A stretch of DNA of 64,000 nucleotides from Planctobacterium marinum (GCF_020687805.1 NZ_JAJEWQ010000003.1:813772-877771), one strand, 5' to 3'. Shown: positions 13,701 through 20,531, counted from the stretch's first letter. Numbers and translations are program-made. Notes: generated by a model from the letters alone, not told the origin.

Positions 13701-16700
13701 TCCGCTGGTACCCAATGTGACAGAGTTCGCTACACTAAGCACGTAGGTTTCTATATCGGCATTTGCAGTGAATCCGTCTGTAGCAGCACTGATGGTAATC
13801 TGGTTAGTACCAGTAGCGGTAATAGTGCCTGTGAAAGCATCGTGCTGGTCTTCGGTCATCGTTACCGAAGCACCGGAATCAACTGTCAGATTTTCTATAT
13901 TATTCAAGGTAGCGGAGACGATGCTACTGCCATTGCCCATCTGAACAGTATCGTTTGTTGTTCCTTCACCCGTCAGAGTGCCCGCGAAAGATTGGGTGCC
14001 AATGTTGAAAGTCACGGCATCATCTGAAGAATTAGCGGTAATGGCTCCAGAGGTGTGCCCTGAACCCAAAGTAATAGTGCGGGAATTAGTTGAATCGTCT
14101 CCCACCACATAGCCTTCGACGGCCGTTGTAGCAAGTGTGGTGACATCACCGTCATTATTCACATTGATTGTTTCACTGCCATTGGCAGTAATTGTGCCCG
14201 AGAATTGTACTAGTTGAGTGGCGTTAACAGCTACCGTAGCACCATCTGCCAGTGTCAGGTTTTCGAAATTTGAGACCGTAGCGCTATCTACGTCAGCGCC
14301 ATTTCCCAGACTCAAAGTGTCAGTGCCACTACCACCATCCAAAGTGCCTGTAGCAGTGAATGAGGTGGAAATAGTATCGGCAGAAGTACTTCCCGTGATG
14401 TTTTGCCCTGCAGCACCATGTATGATTGTCATTCCAGCGCCCAATACATAGGTTTCCACATCGGCATCAGCGGTGACTGAAGCATCGCCATCGGCGGAGC
14501 TAATCGTGATCTGATCAGAGCCTCCAGAGGCAGTTACGCCTGAAGAAAAGCCATCGTGCTGCGCTTCCGTCATGGTGACTGAACCAGTAACATCCACAGT
14601 TTCAAAACCGGCGATACTGCCGGCTGAGGCGATCGACGATCCTGTTGCCATTTGCAGAACATCAGATTGGCCTGAACCACCATCCAGATCACTGGTGGCA
14701 GATAGGGTAAACGTACCAATATTGATCGTCTGGCTGGCAGCATCTGAACCCGTCACATCCTGCCCTGACGCGCCAAGGGTAAACGTGTATACATCGTTTA
14801 ACGTATAGGCTTCAATATCCGCATCACCGGTGATAGTATCGTCTCCATCAGAAGTACTTAGTGTGATAGTTTCGGTACCTGCGCCTGCGGTGATACCGCT
14901 GGTGAATCCTTCGTGATCGGTTTCTGTCATCGTGGCAGAAGCATCGTCATTTAGCGTCAGAGCTTCAAAGCCGGAAAATGAGGCTAAAGCCGTAAAATCC
15001 GCCGACTGATTAGTCGCGATAACAATGGTATCAGCGGTCGTCTCTCCAGCTGCCGCGGCTGTAGAGCCCGTCATATGCGAGCCGTCAGTTATGGTTAAAG
15101 TCTCATCACTGGAATCAAACGTGAAGGAGGGGCTAATATTTGTGGGCGTACCACCTGTGCTAAACCCAGCTCCCGTCGTTGAAGCAGTGGTGAAACTTAC
15201 CGTATGGGCAGTACCGGAGGTGTAAGTAGCCACAGAGCCGTTGGTGCCATTCCCATTGCCGGAATCATCAACGATGTCTGTGCTGGCACTTAAATCTAAC
15301 CTAAAGCTACCCTCACCTGAAGGTGTTACGGTAACCGTGTATGTGGTATCAGCAACCGCAGTAGCAATGCTATCAATGGACCCTGTAGCATCGCCTGTAA
15401 CATTGGTGATCTCAAAATCACCAGTAGTTACGTTATTAGCATCTTCATTAAAAGTGACAGTAAATGCAACAGAGGTGGCATCATCCGCACTGCTTTCGGT
15501 AATGGATTGCACCACTGGCGGAGAAACATCGGATGTTGTTTGGCTGACAGGACCTTCAGGTGACGCCTGTAAATTAGGTGATGTCTCGTCATCTTCTGCT
15601 ACAACATAAATATCGTATGCCGTGCCTTCTGCCAGGCTGCTCAATACAAGTGTGTCGGCAGCAGCAGTTACCGCCTTACTGTTACTCGCTGCTACAGTCA
15701 CAGCACCATAATTAACTCCTGCCTTTACTTCGCTGGAACTTGGTGCCGTGGCTCCGTCTGGAATTGCAATAGCGTATACGGTACCCGCTTCATTAATATC
15801 AACGTTTATTGTGATTGAAGTACCATTTTCAGATGCGACATTGGATGAGGAATCGTTCGTCGGTGCTGTAGCATCGGGAACAGTAAAGTTGTAGGTTGTA
15901 GTATCTGCAATACCTGCAAAGCTATTGCCCGCAGAATCATCGATAGCAGCAGCATCAATTTGAATATAATAGCTGTCCTGCTCGGTCAAATCAGAGCTGG
16001 GATTAATAGTAAGCACGGCGCCGGTAATATCAATCTGACCATCACCAATCGCTATAGTGAAATCAGCATTATCCCCCGAGTCATAAATAGTCACATTACC
16101 GGAACCAGCGGCAATATTTTCATTAAACGTGATGACGAAATTAGAATCCGCAGAAACCGTTGTGTTGCCATCGGTTGGACTAAATGTGCTAATAGTCGGA
16201 TTATTTGCGTCGATGGCATCACTACTCCCTGTAATGGCAGTGGTAAAGGTGTTACCAGCGGTACCCGCAGAGTTGGTTAGCTGAACACTTTGAGTAATGT
16301 TGCTGCCAGCAGCAACATCGGTACCGCCATTTGCAACAGTAAAAGAAGCGGTGTAAGTAGTGTCATTGGTTTTCGCTAGTGAGCCAAGTGTAAAACCATT
16401 AATATTCCCGCTGATACCACCAGAACCGCCTGTGAAATCATCGGTATTGGAATCCACAGTAATAGTGGCAGTAACGGAGTCACCAACCTTCATGGCGGTA
16501 TCGGGTATTGATACCGCCGTAATATTTGGGGCAGATATCAAGGTAGTGATATTCAGGGCTGACGAAGGTGATGCCTGTAAATTGGGCGTCCCTTCATCGT
16601 CTTCAGAGACAACGTATACATCGTAAGCAGTATTCGACGCCAACCCTGTAAGATTGAAGGAACCAGAAAAAGGATCCCCACCTGTCGCCGAACTATTTGC

Positions 16701-17417
16701 TGAAGCTACTGTGGCTCCGGTGTAGCTTACCCCAGCCTTGACTTGAGCAGAAGTTGGCGCTGTCTCCCCATCGCCGATGGCAATAGCGTAGACGGTTCCT
16801 TGTTCGTTCAGGTCGAAATTGACTGTGGTTTGAGAATCAGTAGTTCCAGATACTGAAGGGCCTGAATCATTAGTTGGGGCATCGGAATCACCGCCACCAG
16901 CCGCACAGTTGTTCTGAGTGAAATAAGTGCCGCCATTGGATGAGGTACAGGTTGTCTCTCCAATACCGGCTGTTGTCTGACATGAACCGCCATGAAAACA
17001 AGAGCCTCTGCGTCTTCTGGAAAACTCAACCCTCTCTTCGCCAGATATCGTTGTTGCGATGGTTTCCAAGCTATTGAGTAAATTCTGTTCCTGCAAAAAA
17101 TCTAAAGTTGCTTTTTTATGCCATGCTTCAGGATTATTTCCGGTTTGTTCATGATTTGCGGCAGATTGAGCTTCTTTTCCATTTTCAGAATTGTTTTTTT
17201 TAAAAGCAGAAAACGGGGATTTTCTCGCAGCAAGGGTATTCTTTTCTTTAGCAACAGAAGGTGGTGTTGATACCCCCTGCACCATTTGACTATGATTGTA
17301 GGATAAAGTGCGTGCGACACGCTGAACAGAACGGCTCGTACTGGCGAAAGCCGGGGCAGCCAGCATCCCTGGTAAAAGCAACCCAATGGCCTTAACGCGT
17401 AGTTTTTTATCATTCAT
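1725..17417 (-). CDS. Giant secreted repeat protein (5230 aa): Ig/cadherin-like, Calx-beta and He_PIG repeats, RTX block, GlyGly-CTERM-like tail
   Basis: Predicted giant cell-surface or released protein, probably an adhesin or matrix protein. Layout in residues (approximate): 1-25 Sec signal peptide ending APAFA; 26-180 unique, with a basic Cys-rich patch (SRRRRGSCFHGG); 180-780 two fibronectin-like repeats alternating with Ig-like domains; 790-1630 seven units of about 120 residues; 1632-1690 RTX-type calcium-binding nonapeptides (GGDGADVINGNAGNDTLNGG); 1780-3020 paired cadherin-like modules and Calx-beta domains; 3020-4215 ten He_PIG-type repeats (TGxLxGTP); then HYR-like and Calx-beta domains; 4692-4729 thrombospondin-3-like calcium sites (DSDGDGIPD); 4740-4910 a choice-of-anchor-U-like domain with CPPPGSTRW; 4918-5190 three cadherin-like VLANDTDVDGDTL modules; and the last 35 residues SGG + hydrophobic segment + Arg-rich end, matching a GlyGly-CTERM sorting signal. 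Translation is probably coupled to the preceding gene (2-nt gap). The ligand is unknown, and no type I secretion or rhombosortase gene is in the window. Confidence 0.93.
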   Translation of the reverse strand: MNDKKLRVKAIGLLLPGMLAAPAFASTSRSVQRVARTLSYNHSQMVQGVSTPPSVAKEKNTLAARKSPFSAFKKNNSENGKEAQSAANHEQTGNNPEAWHKKATLDFLQEQNLLNSLETIATTISGEERVEFSRRRRGSCFHGGSCQTTAGIGETTCTSSNGGTYFTQNNCAAGGGDSDAPTNDSGPSVSGTTDSQTTVNFDLNEQGTVYAIAIGDGETAPTSAQVKAGVSYTGATVASANSSATGGDPFSGSFNLTGLASNTAYDVYVVSEDDEGTPNLQASPSSALNITTLISAPNITAVSIPDTAMKVGDSVTATITVDSNTDDFTGGSGGISGNINGFTLGSLAKTNDTTYTASFTVANGGTDVAAGSNITQSVQLTNSAGTAGNTFTTAITGSSDAIDANNPTISTFSPTDGNTTVSADSNFVITFNENIAAGSGNVTIYDSGDNADFTIAIGDGQIDITGAVLTINPSSDLTEQDSYYIQIDAAAIDDSAGNSFAGIADTTTYNFTVPDATAPTNDSSSNVASENGTSITINVDINEAGTVYAIAIPDGATAPSSSEVKAGVNYGAVTVAASNSKAVTAAADTLVLSSLAEGTAYDIYVVAEDDETSPNLQASPEGPVSQTTSDVSPPVVQSITESSADDATSVAFTVTFNEDANNVTTGDFEITNVTGDATGSIDSIATAVADTTYTVTVTPSGEGSFRLDLSASTDIVDDSGNGNGTNGSVATYTSGTAHTVSFTTASTTGAGFSTGGTPTNISPSFTFDSSDETLTITDGSHMTGSTAAAAGETTADTIVIATNQSADFTALASFSGFEALTLNDDASATMTETDHEGFTSGITAGAGTETITLSTSDGDDTITGDADIEAYTLNDVYTFTLGASGQDVTGSDAASQTINIGTFTLSATSDLDGGSGQSDVLQMATGSSIASAGSIAGFETVDVTGSVTMTEAQHDGFSSGVTASGGSDQITISSADGDASVTADADVETYVLGAGMTIIHGAAGQNITGSTSADTISTSFTATGTLDGGSGTDTLSLGNGADVDSATVSNFENLTLADGATVAVNATQLVQFSGTITANGSETINVNNDGDVTTLATTAVEGYVVGDDSTNSRTITLGSGHTSGAITANSSDDAVTFNIGTQSFAGTLTGEGTTNDTVQMGNGSSIVSATLNNIENLTVDSGASVTMTEDQHDAFTGTITATGTNQITISAATDGFTANADIETYVLSVANSVTLGTSGGSLTQNITGSTGSDTLTLGAATYSGILNAGDGTDTLSVVDNTNIVGATLSNFENLTLASDATLLMAAADLADFSGTVTAPGTEQITVSGDGDISTFNSAAVETYVVNDDTSNTRTITLGSNDTGTDISATSTSDTVTFSVPGITYTGTLEGQTTNGDILLLADSANVSGGTLTDIGSLSLASGASVTLSAAQYNALNNATIVAAGTGVGGEEITISGTGDLTINSTTVETYTIEDDSSDSRTITVGSDNSNTFTASSVSDAISLNVGATTFSGSFTANTDVANTLVVDGTADIASATLSGFTNLTLDGATNDLTLTVAQLNAFSGTITGSGTDTLTFTATGSVTGGNLTAIETFSTGSGGSITITIPASDVSTKTLNVTTSASDSFTVTGSASSQTINGSAGGDNLSGGDGADVINGNAGNDTLNGGAGADTLSPGAGTDSMTGSDGNDTFSGSASDLTGDTITDLSEGDTVKVTGVTGLTTSNVRFNGANTLQLDTDATDFSAVEVAITLSNSAGGNLNILAVSDNSGDTDITFESANDVPVFSNLDNNPAFTENGSAVVLDDNVAIADTELDALNTAAGNYSGATLTIARNGGADADDEFAASGLLGALTASGNLTYSSLVYGTVTTNGSGTLVLTFSDASNVPTTAIVASIMRAITYSNGSEAPDASVTLDWTFNDGTANSTGTNQVLVSVTAQNDAPVLNSAASPALTAITEDAGDDDGSGADGDDDDSSNTNNAGTAVATMVTDASITDVDGSAVEAIAVVTVDNTNGVWQYSTDNGTTWNNFSGTTGSSVDLSTAARLLDGTLSGASTHKVRFVPSGNYNGSATITYRAWDKSTGSAGSTADTSTTGGTSAFSTVSDSASVTVSSVNDVPSVDTNTGVTVERGSNLTISSSALSTSDVEDAASNITYTVTAVPTLGALQLSDGNNYSSLSNSSTFTQDDIDNDYLRYVHAGGVNTSDSFSFSVADQNSGSVTGQTFNITVQDTTAPTITAVSIPNSTHKVGDTVTATITVSSDADTYTLGASTVAGYTLGSLSKTNNTTYTATFTVSDGGTDYAAASAVPVSIVLTDSSANSNTAFTTAISQAGDAIYANTPDVTLSSDLTTIAEDGGVATITATLTNSLNNQWPEDIGFTLGFTGTATNTTDYTRSRSSITISAGNSSNTVTITGVADDLFDAASNETVIVSFDCIQTGAATLLSGQTQTITITDAESAPTVTLSVNNSSIDEDGGTTTATVTLSNATYQDVTVGLVYSGTATAAASGADYNNNASTSITISQGNTSADAATVITSVDDSDSEGDETIIIDVDSVSGGSAFEDTAQQVTVTISDDDNTAPVFSNLGGTANFTEDGSAVTLDSDATVADSENDALNSSNGNYTGSTLTIARNGGANTDDSFSVASGSQVAVSGTNLTNSIGDKFASYASSNGTMTVTFSGDLTTPTTALVNEVIQNIAYSNSSEDPITSVQLDWSFSDSQLSSTGVSNTTTVTITPVNDAPTLDNTQSPVLTAVTEDVADGDNVGTSVSAIVVNGSIDNIEAAQTTESIVVTQVDNSNGVWQYSTDNGANWNNFSSTTGASVDLTSTTSARLLSSSSANNKVRFVPDEHFNGNVSFTFRAWDEASGSNGGTADVSTTGGDSAFSSDTDSAILSITAVNDAPTIGTNLGLTVNEGGTGVITTTQLADSDPDDTGTGLTFTVTSAVSNGTLFLDADDDNTADSGEALTVNSTFTQQDLADGNIQYAHNGGETTSDSFVFSLADGGEDGATTLTNQTFSISVTSVNETPVITSSEVTSATEDTAYSYTISATDVDAGDSLTFAAPTLPTWLTFNASTGVLTGTPTNANVGSHSVVLTVTDTGNLSATQSFTITVINTNDAPVISSTAVTSATEDSAYSYTLIASDVDAGDSLTMAATTIPGWLSFNSATGVLSGTPTNDEVGSHAVVLSVSDTSSATDTQSFTIAVANVNDAPVITSASSISIDEDESTQVTVTATDVDSSALTWSITSEPALGVASITGSGTSATLSYNPNLNASGTDSLEITVSDGALSATQTITVIIASVNDRPAITGSPATSVNEGSRYSFTPVAVDNDGDDLTFSATNLPDWLALNSATGNIAGTPDAEDVGTHSNIVLSVSDGIATASLQAFSITVVNVNEAPVISGTPSALVEVDTPYSFVPQASDADGDTLSFSVENLPAWLTLDTATGALTGTPTSGDIAEYSGIVLTVSDGELSASLAAFSIEVIDPNVNVAPVVEAVIATTDEDVATEITLLGSDFNDDTLSYSVVTAPVNGTVEIINNIAIYTPVSNFNGEDSFTYQASDSLLTSEAAIVTITVNAVNDAPTITGEPATQVAFDSEYSFTPEATDIDNDSLTFSVTNLPDWADFDETTGLLSGVPAEQDLGTFADISISVSDGELEASLETFTIEVVDPDANTAPVATDSEIETNEDTPVTFTLEASDEDGDTLTYTITQQPVSGEIVVEGNSVTYTPNANVGDIQDTLRFSVTDGVDTSDEATVTIDIIAVNDAPEISGSPAMSVRVGMAYEFTPEASDVEEDTLTFTIENQPRWSSFDGNTGTLTGTPGTTDVGIYGNITISVSDGTDTAVLTGFNIEVLANSQPVISGVAVNAVEPGQSYSFTPVASDSDGDSLIFSIENQPEWATFDAETGTLSGIPGSDDIGIYTGIVISVSDGIDTVSLAAFDLEVCAVCGNVAPTISGLPATTVTEGVSYQFTPSASDVNGDTLTFSIVNQPAWTDFDSSTGTLSGTPGIADVGTTTGIVISVSDGEFSASLNAFSITVLEVNDAPVISGTPATSVFQNDEYRFTPTATDAEGDTLVFSIANRPAWAAFNTRTGTLRGTPVAANVGSYANVVIIVSDGQNSSSLESFTITVVARNNVPTISGSPRTAITQGNDYSFTPTATDIDGDSLTFSATGLPNWLSVNSATGALTGTPDLEDVGTTGSIILTVSDGTDSASLNAFTVTVTEANAVPVASNSSVTLDEDASVAITPAVSDGDGDALSFVVITDVQNGELNETASGWTYTPAANFNGSDSFVYQASDGESNSEQATISITVNSVNDRPVAVADSIVLEQNDAGIYLLDVLANDTDVDIATAGDALTLQGVQADFGNVSIVNNQIQFEPGLSFIGDVDLQYAIRDNARRSAQARVNLTINGVAGIGQPVLTVPDDLTVDADGLFTEVDLGVAEAVDADGNPLPVTLVRASNSFKPGTRKVFWRTEDSFGSVTTDSQVLNVNPLISLGKDKVVNEDSAVRMRVLLNGDAPVYPLTVNYTVGGTATVGEDHNAQSGSVTFSSGREQIITFNVFADDEVETNETITFTLNSDQNVGANNVSVVTISEANIAPEIRLMVSQSGDNRLTVAQDEGNVTISATVTDANRQDTVDTDWSSTGLSNLSDSPNQFLFDPAGVATGIYQVTLFASDDGDPILSNTADVYIEVVDTLAVLSDDLDTDGDLIPDSQEGYADSDGDGIPDYLDAIDDCNVVPEQASTQDGFLAESEPGVCLRQGSISALNSSNGVEVIVDETFVGRTGFNSRGESVKLQSAGLPEDPEATNIGGIFDFILYDLPEEGQIASIVLPQTRPVPSNALYRKYSVRSEQWTGFVIDDNNQIFSARGSKGVCPPPGSTRWVVGLTEGHWCVQLRVLDGGVNDDDGLVNGAIADPGGVAVVLAGNSLPDIQNDEAMMQWNTSIEIDVLANDTDVDGDTLTIESVDGSFGTAEITSGDTILYTPDSGFVGTEVLVYGVSDGNGGTGSGEVTITINGNRAPGARSDSATTTDDTPIEIDVLANDTDVDGDTLTIQSATVDVGDVAITANNTLLYTPADGFDGLATITYVVADSFGETDTATVSVVVDGNQSPQAMDDSVTTEYQTAVTISVLDNDMDVDGDTLTVVSAQASSGSVVINADQSLTFTPASGFSGTVAITYVISDGELTDEGTVSVTVAAKPVENVNVTKKSGGAVNLAWLLLLMLIGCYRLASSHRLRKP
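4770..8350 (-). repeat. Ten tandem He_PIG-type (putative Ig) protein repeats inside the giant gene
   Basis: Residues about 3020-4215 hold ten copies of a module of about 90-120 residues. Each has a Y/F-S-F/Y-T-P-x-A-S/T-D strand, a P-x-W segment and the signature T-G-x-L-x-G-T-P, and ends in VSDG or a variant. Copies differ enough that the DNA is not identical, so this is an old expansion. Two modules of a different cadherin-like type (ending QASD) interrupt the series. Confidence 0.8.
12355..12520 (-). repeat. RTX-type calcium-binding nonapeptide block in the giant protein
   Basis: Residues about 1632-1690 read as successive GGxGxDxLx-type nonapeptides (GGDGADVIN, GNAGNDTLN, GGAGADTLS, and a more degenerate copy ending GNDTFSG). 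Such blocks fold as a calcium-loaded beta-roll. Here it is internal, directly after the seven 120-residue units, rather than at the C-terminus as in most RTX toxins. Confidence 0.85.
12527..15047 (-). repeat. Seven-unit, about 120-residue tandem repeat in the giant protein
   Basis: Residues about 790-1630 contain seven units anchored on F/I-x-x-L-T-L (FEALTL, FETVDV, FENLTL, IENLTV, FENLTL, IGSLSL, FTNLTL). Two sub-types occur: one carries T-M-T-E-x-Q/D-H-D/E and A-D-I/V-E-T-Y-V-L, the other V-E-x-Y-V-V-x-D-D-x-S-N-x-R-T-I-T-L-G-S. The composition is rich in Thr, Ser, Gly, Asp and Ala with almost no Lys or Cys. I do not recognise it as a named domain; a beta-solenoid leading into the RTX block is an inference. 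Confidence 0.75.
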
Positions 17418-17419
17418 AA

Positions 17420-18613
17420 TTAATCTTCCACATAGTCATAAAGATGCTGATTTAGAACATCATCACCAGAAGTTATTGCAGCGAAATGACCATCATTTAT
17501 TACAGCAATATCGTAAATTTGGTTAACATCCCCGGTAAACTTTAATTCCGCGATTAATTCACCGGTATTGGCATTTAACAGCCAAACTCCACAAAACGTA
17601 TCATTAAGATCAATAAAGTCTCTTATGGGCATGTAGGTTTTTCGTTCTGTCTCTCGCATGGCGCTTAAACCCACAAAAAGCAGCTCACCGTGAAAACACA
17701 TTCCCCGGCAAAAACCCGGCAATGGTTTAAATACCTCAATATTTCCAGTTTCACGATGAATGCGCTTGATACAGGCTCGACCAGATTCGCAAAAATAGAC
17801 ATAATCACCATTTACTCGCGGTGAATGGGGCATATACAAGCCACTGGCCAATACCTGGTTAGTTTCAATATCAATAACTGCGCCATTCAACTCTCGCTCA
17901 TACCAATCATCCTTAATGTCTTTTTGACCACAAGTCGTAACATATTTTGGCATTCCATTAAGCATCGCCATGCCATTTAAATGGCAACGGTCTTCAGGTT
18001 TTAACGCTGAAATAAACTCAGGCTTCCAGTGAGCGATAAAATTATATTCAGGGTCGAGTGAGCACAAACAGGAGAAGGCGGTATTGACTATCCATAATCG
18101 ATCACTGCCCCAGGCTATGTCATGAATATTAATACGCCCGGTAGTAATAAATGCTCTTTGGGCATACATGGCATCCGCAAGCTTTAATTCGCTTATTTTT
18201 TTATCTCGGCTTTCAATATATTTTGCGGCTCTTTGCGGATGCTTCTCATACAGCTTTCGGCTAAAAGTCTGCAAATTGTCGTAATGACCGTCTTTTATTT
18301 TGGGAAGAAAAAAGTCTGCACGCTTAAAATTAATAACCTGCGTCAGAGTCCCCAAGGTTAAGGTATTTTGATCTACATGTAACCCCATGGGGCGTGGAAA
18401 GAACTCTAATTGTGTATTGAGTTCCCCGTCGAGCGCGCGAACCAGAATAAGTCTGTTAGAATCATAGCTGGTCATAGCCAGTGTAATATTAAGGGCCTGC
18501 AAAATCTGAGGGAAATTGTCTGAACATTCGCTGGAAAAGTCTCTCAACTCTTCCAGGTCTTCTGAAATTTCATTTACAGAATCAGGTTTATGGTGTTTTG
18601 GCTCAACTTCCAT
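17420..18613 (-). CDS. TIGR03032 family protein (beta-propeller-like, function unknown)
   Basis: A 397-residue protein without a signal peptide, so probably cytoplasmic. From about residue 165 it carries the hallmarks of the TIGR03032 family: WGSDRLWIVNTAFSCL, FISALKPEDRCHLNGMAM, YMPHSPRVNGDYVYF, LPGFCRGMCFHGELLFVG and CGVWLLNANTGEL. The spacing of short beta-rich blocks suggests a propeller. The first 150 residues, Asp/Glu-rich at the start, are not part of the conserved core. The family has no established biochemical role; I recall members beside very large repeat proteins, but not a demonstrated function. Its stop lies 2 nt before the ATG of the 5230-residue gene, whose GGAAG Shine-Dalgarno sequence overlaps the end of this gene. 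The two are almost certainly co-transcribed and may be translationally coupled, which suggests a role in making or exporting the giant protein. Confidence 0.85.
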   Translation of the reverse strand: MEVEPKHHKPDSVNEISEDLEELRDFSSECSDNFPQILQALNITLAMTSYDSNRLILVRALDGELNTQLEFFPRPMGLHVDQNTLTLGTLTQVINFKRADFFLPKIKDGHYDNLQTFSRKLYEKHPQRAAKYIESRDKKISELKLADAMYAQRAFITTGRINIHDIAWGSDRLWIVNTAFSCLCSLDPEYNFIAHWKPEFISALKPEDRCHLNGMAMLNGMPKYVTTCGQKDIKDDWYERELNGAVIDIETNQVLASGLYMPHSPRVNGDYVYFCESGRACIKRIHRETGNIEVFKPLPGFCRGMCFHGELLFVGLSAMRETERKTYMPIRDFIDLNDTFCGVWLLNANTGELIAELKFTGDVNQIYDIAVINDGHFAAITSGDDVLNQHLYDYVED

Positions 18614-19210
18614 ATCTACTTTTTGACGTTTTTTGGATCAATTTTACAATATAACTTCGGTTAACATCATCATATTACGTTCTATTACAATTTCGTCTCT
18701 ACAAAATACGATGCTTTATTGTTTAACGGCATTGGTCTTTTAAAAATTAATACTAATGCAATGAAAAACAGACATTTGAGGCCAATTTGGCAGTTTAATT
18801 AGTGATATAAGATTAACACACAGAACTTACCACTGTCCCTTATAAATGTGTATATTTTTACATTTAACCTTTTGTTTTCTTTGTACAAGTATCGTAGGGC
18901 AGGCTCTTAAATTCAAGACTAATACAAAAATATTTGACACCATTCGCTTTTTAATCTGATCGCCAAGGCCTTTAAAAAAACGCTACACAGATAAAGATGC
19001 ACTTGGCAAGCTATAGGGTTCGTGTCTACCTTGCGTGGAATCCTGGCTCACCCCCTGAATGTAGATAGTAATAAAAAGGAGAATACCGCTAAATCAAGCA
19101 TATTAAGTCTTGCCCAAAGCAACATCGCGTAAAAACAATAAGAACATTTTTTGTAAAGTAGTAATCAGACCAGTTATCAACAAATTACACGGATAACTCA
19201 AGTGTTACTC
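18614..19210. other. 597-nt AT-rich intergenic region upstream of the TIGR03032-giant gene operon
   Basis: No credible ORF, tRNA or strong terminator is visible. The region is much more AT-rich than its neighbours and must contain the minus-strand promoter of the two-gene operon. A TATATT hexamer lies about 30 nt upstream of the TIGR03032 start, but no convincing -35 box is paired with it. The length suggests complex regulation or a decayed gene; neither can be shown here. Confidence 0.4.
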
Positions 19211-20395
19211 TTATTTCATCTCCGAAATTACGTCGGCGACCGCAAAAGTAGTGGACGAGGAAGTACCTTCGTACAAAGATTCGGAGATACCATCAGAAGA
19301 AGTCGTGATAAATTCATGAGGATAGAAACCAACAACACATTCACCATAGTTGGAAAACGATGCTTTTTCACCTGAAGAATCACGAGAGCCGATGATCATT
19401 ACACCATTAATCTGACTCAAGGCAGTCTCTTGACAGGCATTTTTATTTTTATTTCCCGCCGCGGCAATTATTAGACCGGGTGTTCCACGCTCTAATTGCC
19501 AGTCCAACAACCTCTTTAAGGGTTCAGGTAAATAACGTAGTGTCCAGCTGGCATTGACAACATCTGACGCCATCAACTGCGACAAGTAAAATGCCAAAAC
19601 AAAATTAGATGTTTTGGCTTGTGTTAATCTTAACAACACAAATTCTGCGTCCGGCAATAACCCGGCCGGGATGTTACCTGTCTTTTGTGCAGCTAAAAGC
19701 CCCAATGCCATGGTTCCGTGAAAATCAGCTTCACTTCGAGGAGATGCATCCAGAGATTTATTGTCCAGGTCGTACTGAAATACCACTTTGGTTTTAGCCA
19801 GAGCGGGATGATTCAGGTTAAAACCATCGTCAATAATGGCAACCCTGGAAGTAACAAGAGACTCTTTGGTTTTATTGGCGGGGTTATTAAATGTTTTTGC
19901 AGAGGTTTTATGTAATGAGCCAGACGCTTTGTAATAACGCAATTGGATGAAATCAGGCTGAACATTCAGCACCAAAGGCATCAATTTGACTTTATCGATT
20001 GCGGTTTGCAGGTCCCAGTCAGGTAATGATAAAAGCAGGATAACTGTCTCGTCAAACTCTGCCAACGTAGTTTCGATTGAAGTACCTGATATTATTTCGC
20101 TCCAATCATTTTTAAGCAATTCCTTATTTCCTGTCACCACCAAATGTTTAGAGACTGCTACCTTTAGCTTTCTGGCTCCCGCATCAATGCCCGACGAAAC
20201 CTCATAATAAGCAACATTTTCAGGCCCCGACTTTTGTTTTTCTTTAACTGCCAGCACCACCTTGCTCCCTAAATTTTCATATTCTATGGTTGAGGGAAAC
20301 TGATGCCTGGACAAGGCTCGAGCTTCAACCACCTGACTGATTAAAGAGAAGGCTATTACCATCAATATTCGTAACAAGGCTATCATTTTTTCCAT
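19211..20395 (-). CDS. S8 (subtilisin-like) serine peptidase, exported, compact
   Basis: From the ATG at 20395 this is about 394 residues. An in-frame TTG at 20419 would add eight, and a second ATG at 20386 is also possible. An N-terminal hydrophobic segment (IALLRILMVIAFSLISQVVEA) is a probable signal peptide. A pro-region of about 150 residues precedes the catalytic domain, which has all three active-site blocks in order: Asp in VAIIDDGFNLNHP (about residue 187), His in DFHGTMALGLL (about 224), and Ser in EGTSSSTTFAVADV (about 378), plus the oxyanion Asn in IIAAAGNKNKN. The protein ends only about 14 residues after the Ser, shorter than most subtilases. It lies between the collar operon terminator and the giant-protein operon, on the same strand. 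Processing of the surface or collar proteins is a plausible inference from position only. Confidence 0.9.
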   Translation of the reverse strand: MEKMIALLRILMVIAFSLISQVVEARALSRHQFPSTIEYENLGSKVVLAVKEKQKSGPENVAYYEVSSGIDAGARKLKVAVSKHLVVTGNKELLKNDWSEIISGTSIETTLAEFDETVILLLSLPDWDLQTAIDKVKLMPLVLNVQPDFIQLRYYKASGSLHKTSAKTFNNPANKTKESLVTSRVAIIDDGFNLNHPALAKTKVVFQYDLDNKSLDASPRSEADFHGTMALGLLAAQKTGNIPAGLLPDAEFVLLRLTQAKTSNFVLAFYLSQLMASDVVNASWTLRYLPEPLKRLLDWQLERGTPGLIIAAAGNKNKNACQETALSQINGVMIIGSRDSSGEKASFSNYGECVVGFYPHEFITTSSDGISESLYEGTSSSTTFAVADVISEMK

Positions 20396-20459
20396 AAGGA
20401 TGAGTGCATAAGTATCCAATTAAAGAAACATTTTTAGCAAAGGTGTCATATTAGACCAA

Positions 20460-20496
20460 TAAAAAAATGCCTTATACTTTGCAGTATAAGGCATTT
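20460..20496 (-). terminator. Rho-independent terminator of the collar operon
   Basis: The stem AAATGCCTTATAC / GTATAAGGCATTT, with a 6-nt loop, is followed on the minus strand by seven T (the A-run at 20461-20467). It is 36 nt past the stop of the last collar gene and separates that operon from the protease gene. Confidence 0.9.
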
Positions 20497-20531
20497 CACC
20501 TCCGTTGTTCAGCGACTGTATTCTGAAAAAC

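Noticed and set aside
1725..17417. RTX toxin with type I secretion
   Set aside because: The RTX block is internal, a Sec signal peptide and a GlyGly-CTERM-like tail are present, and there is no type I secretion gene or acyltransferase.
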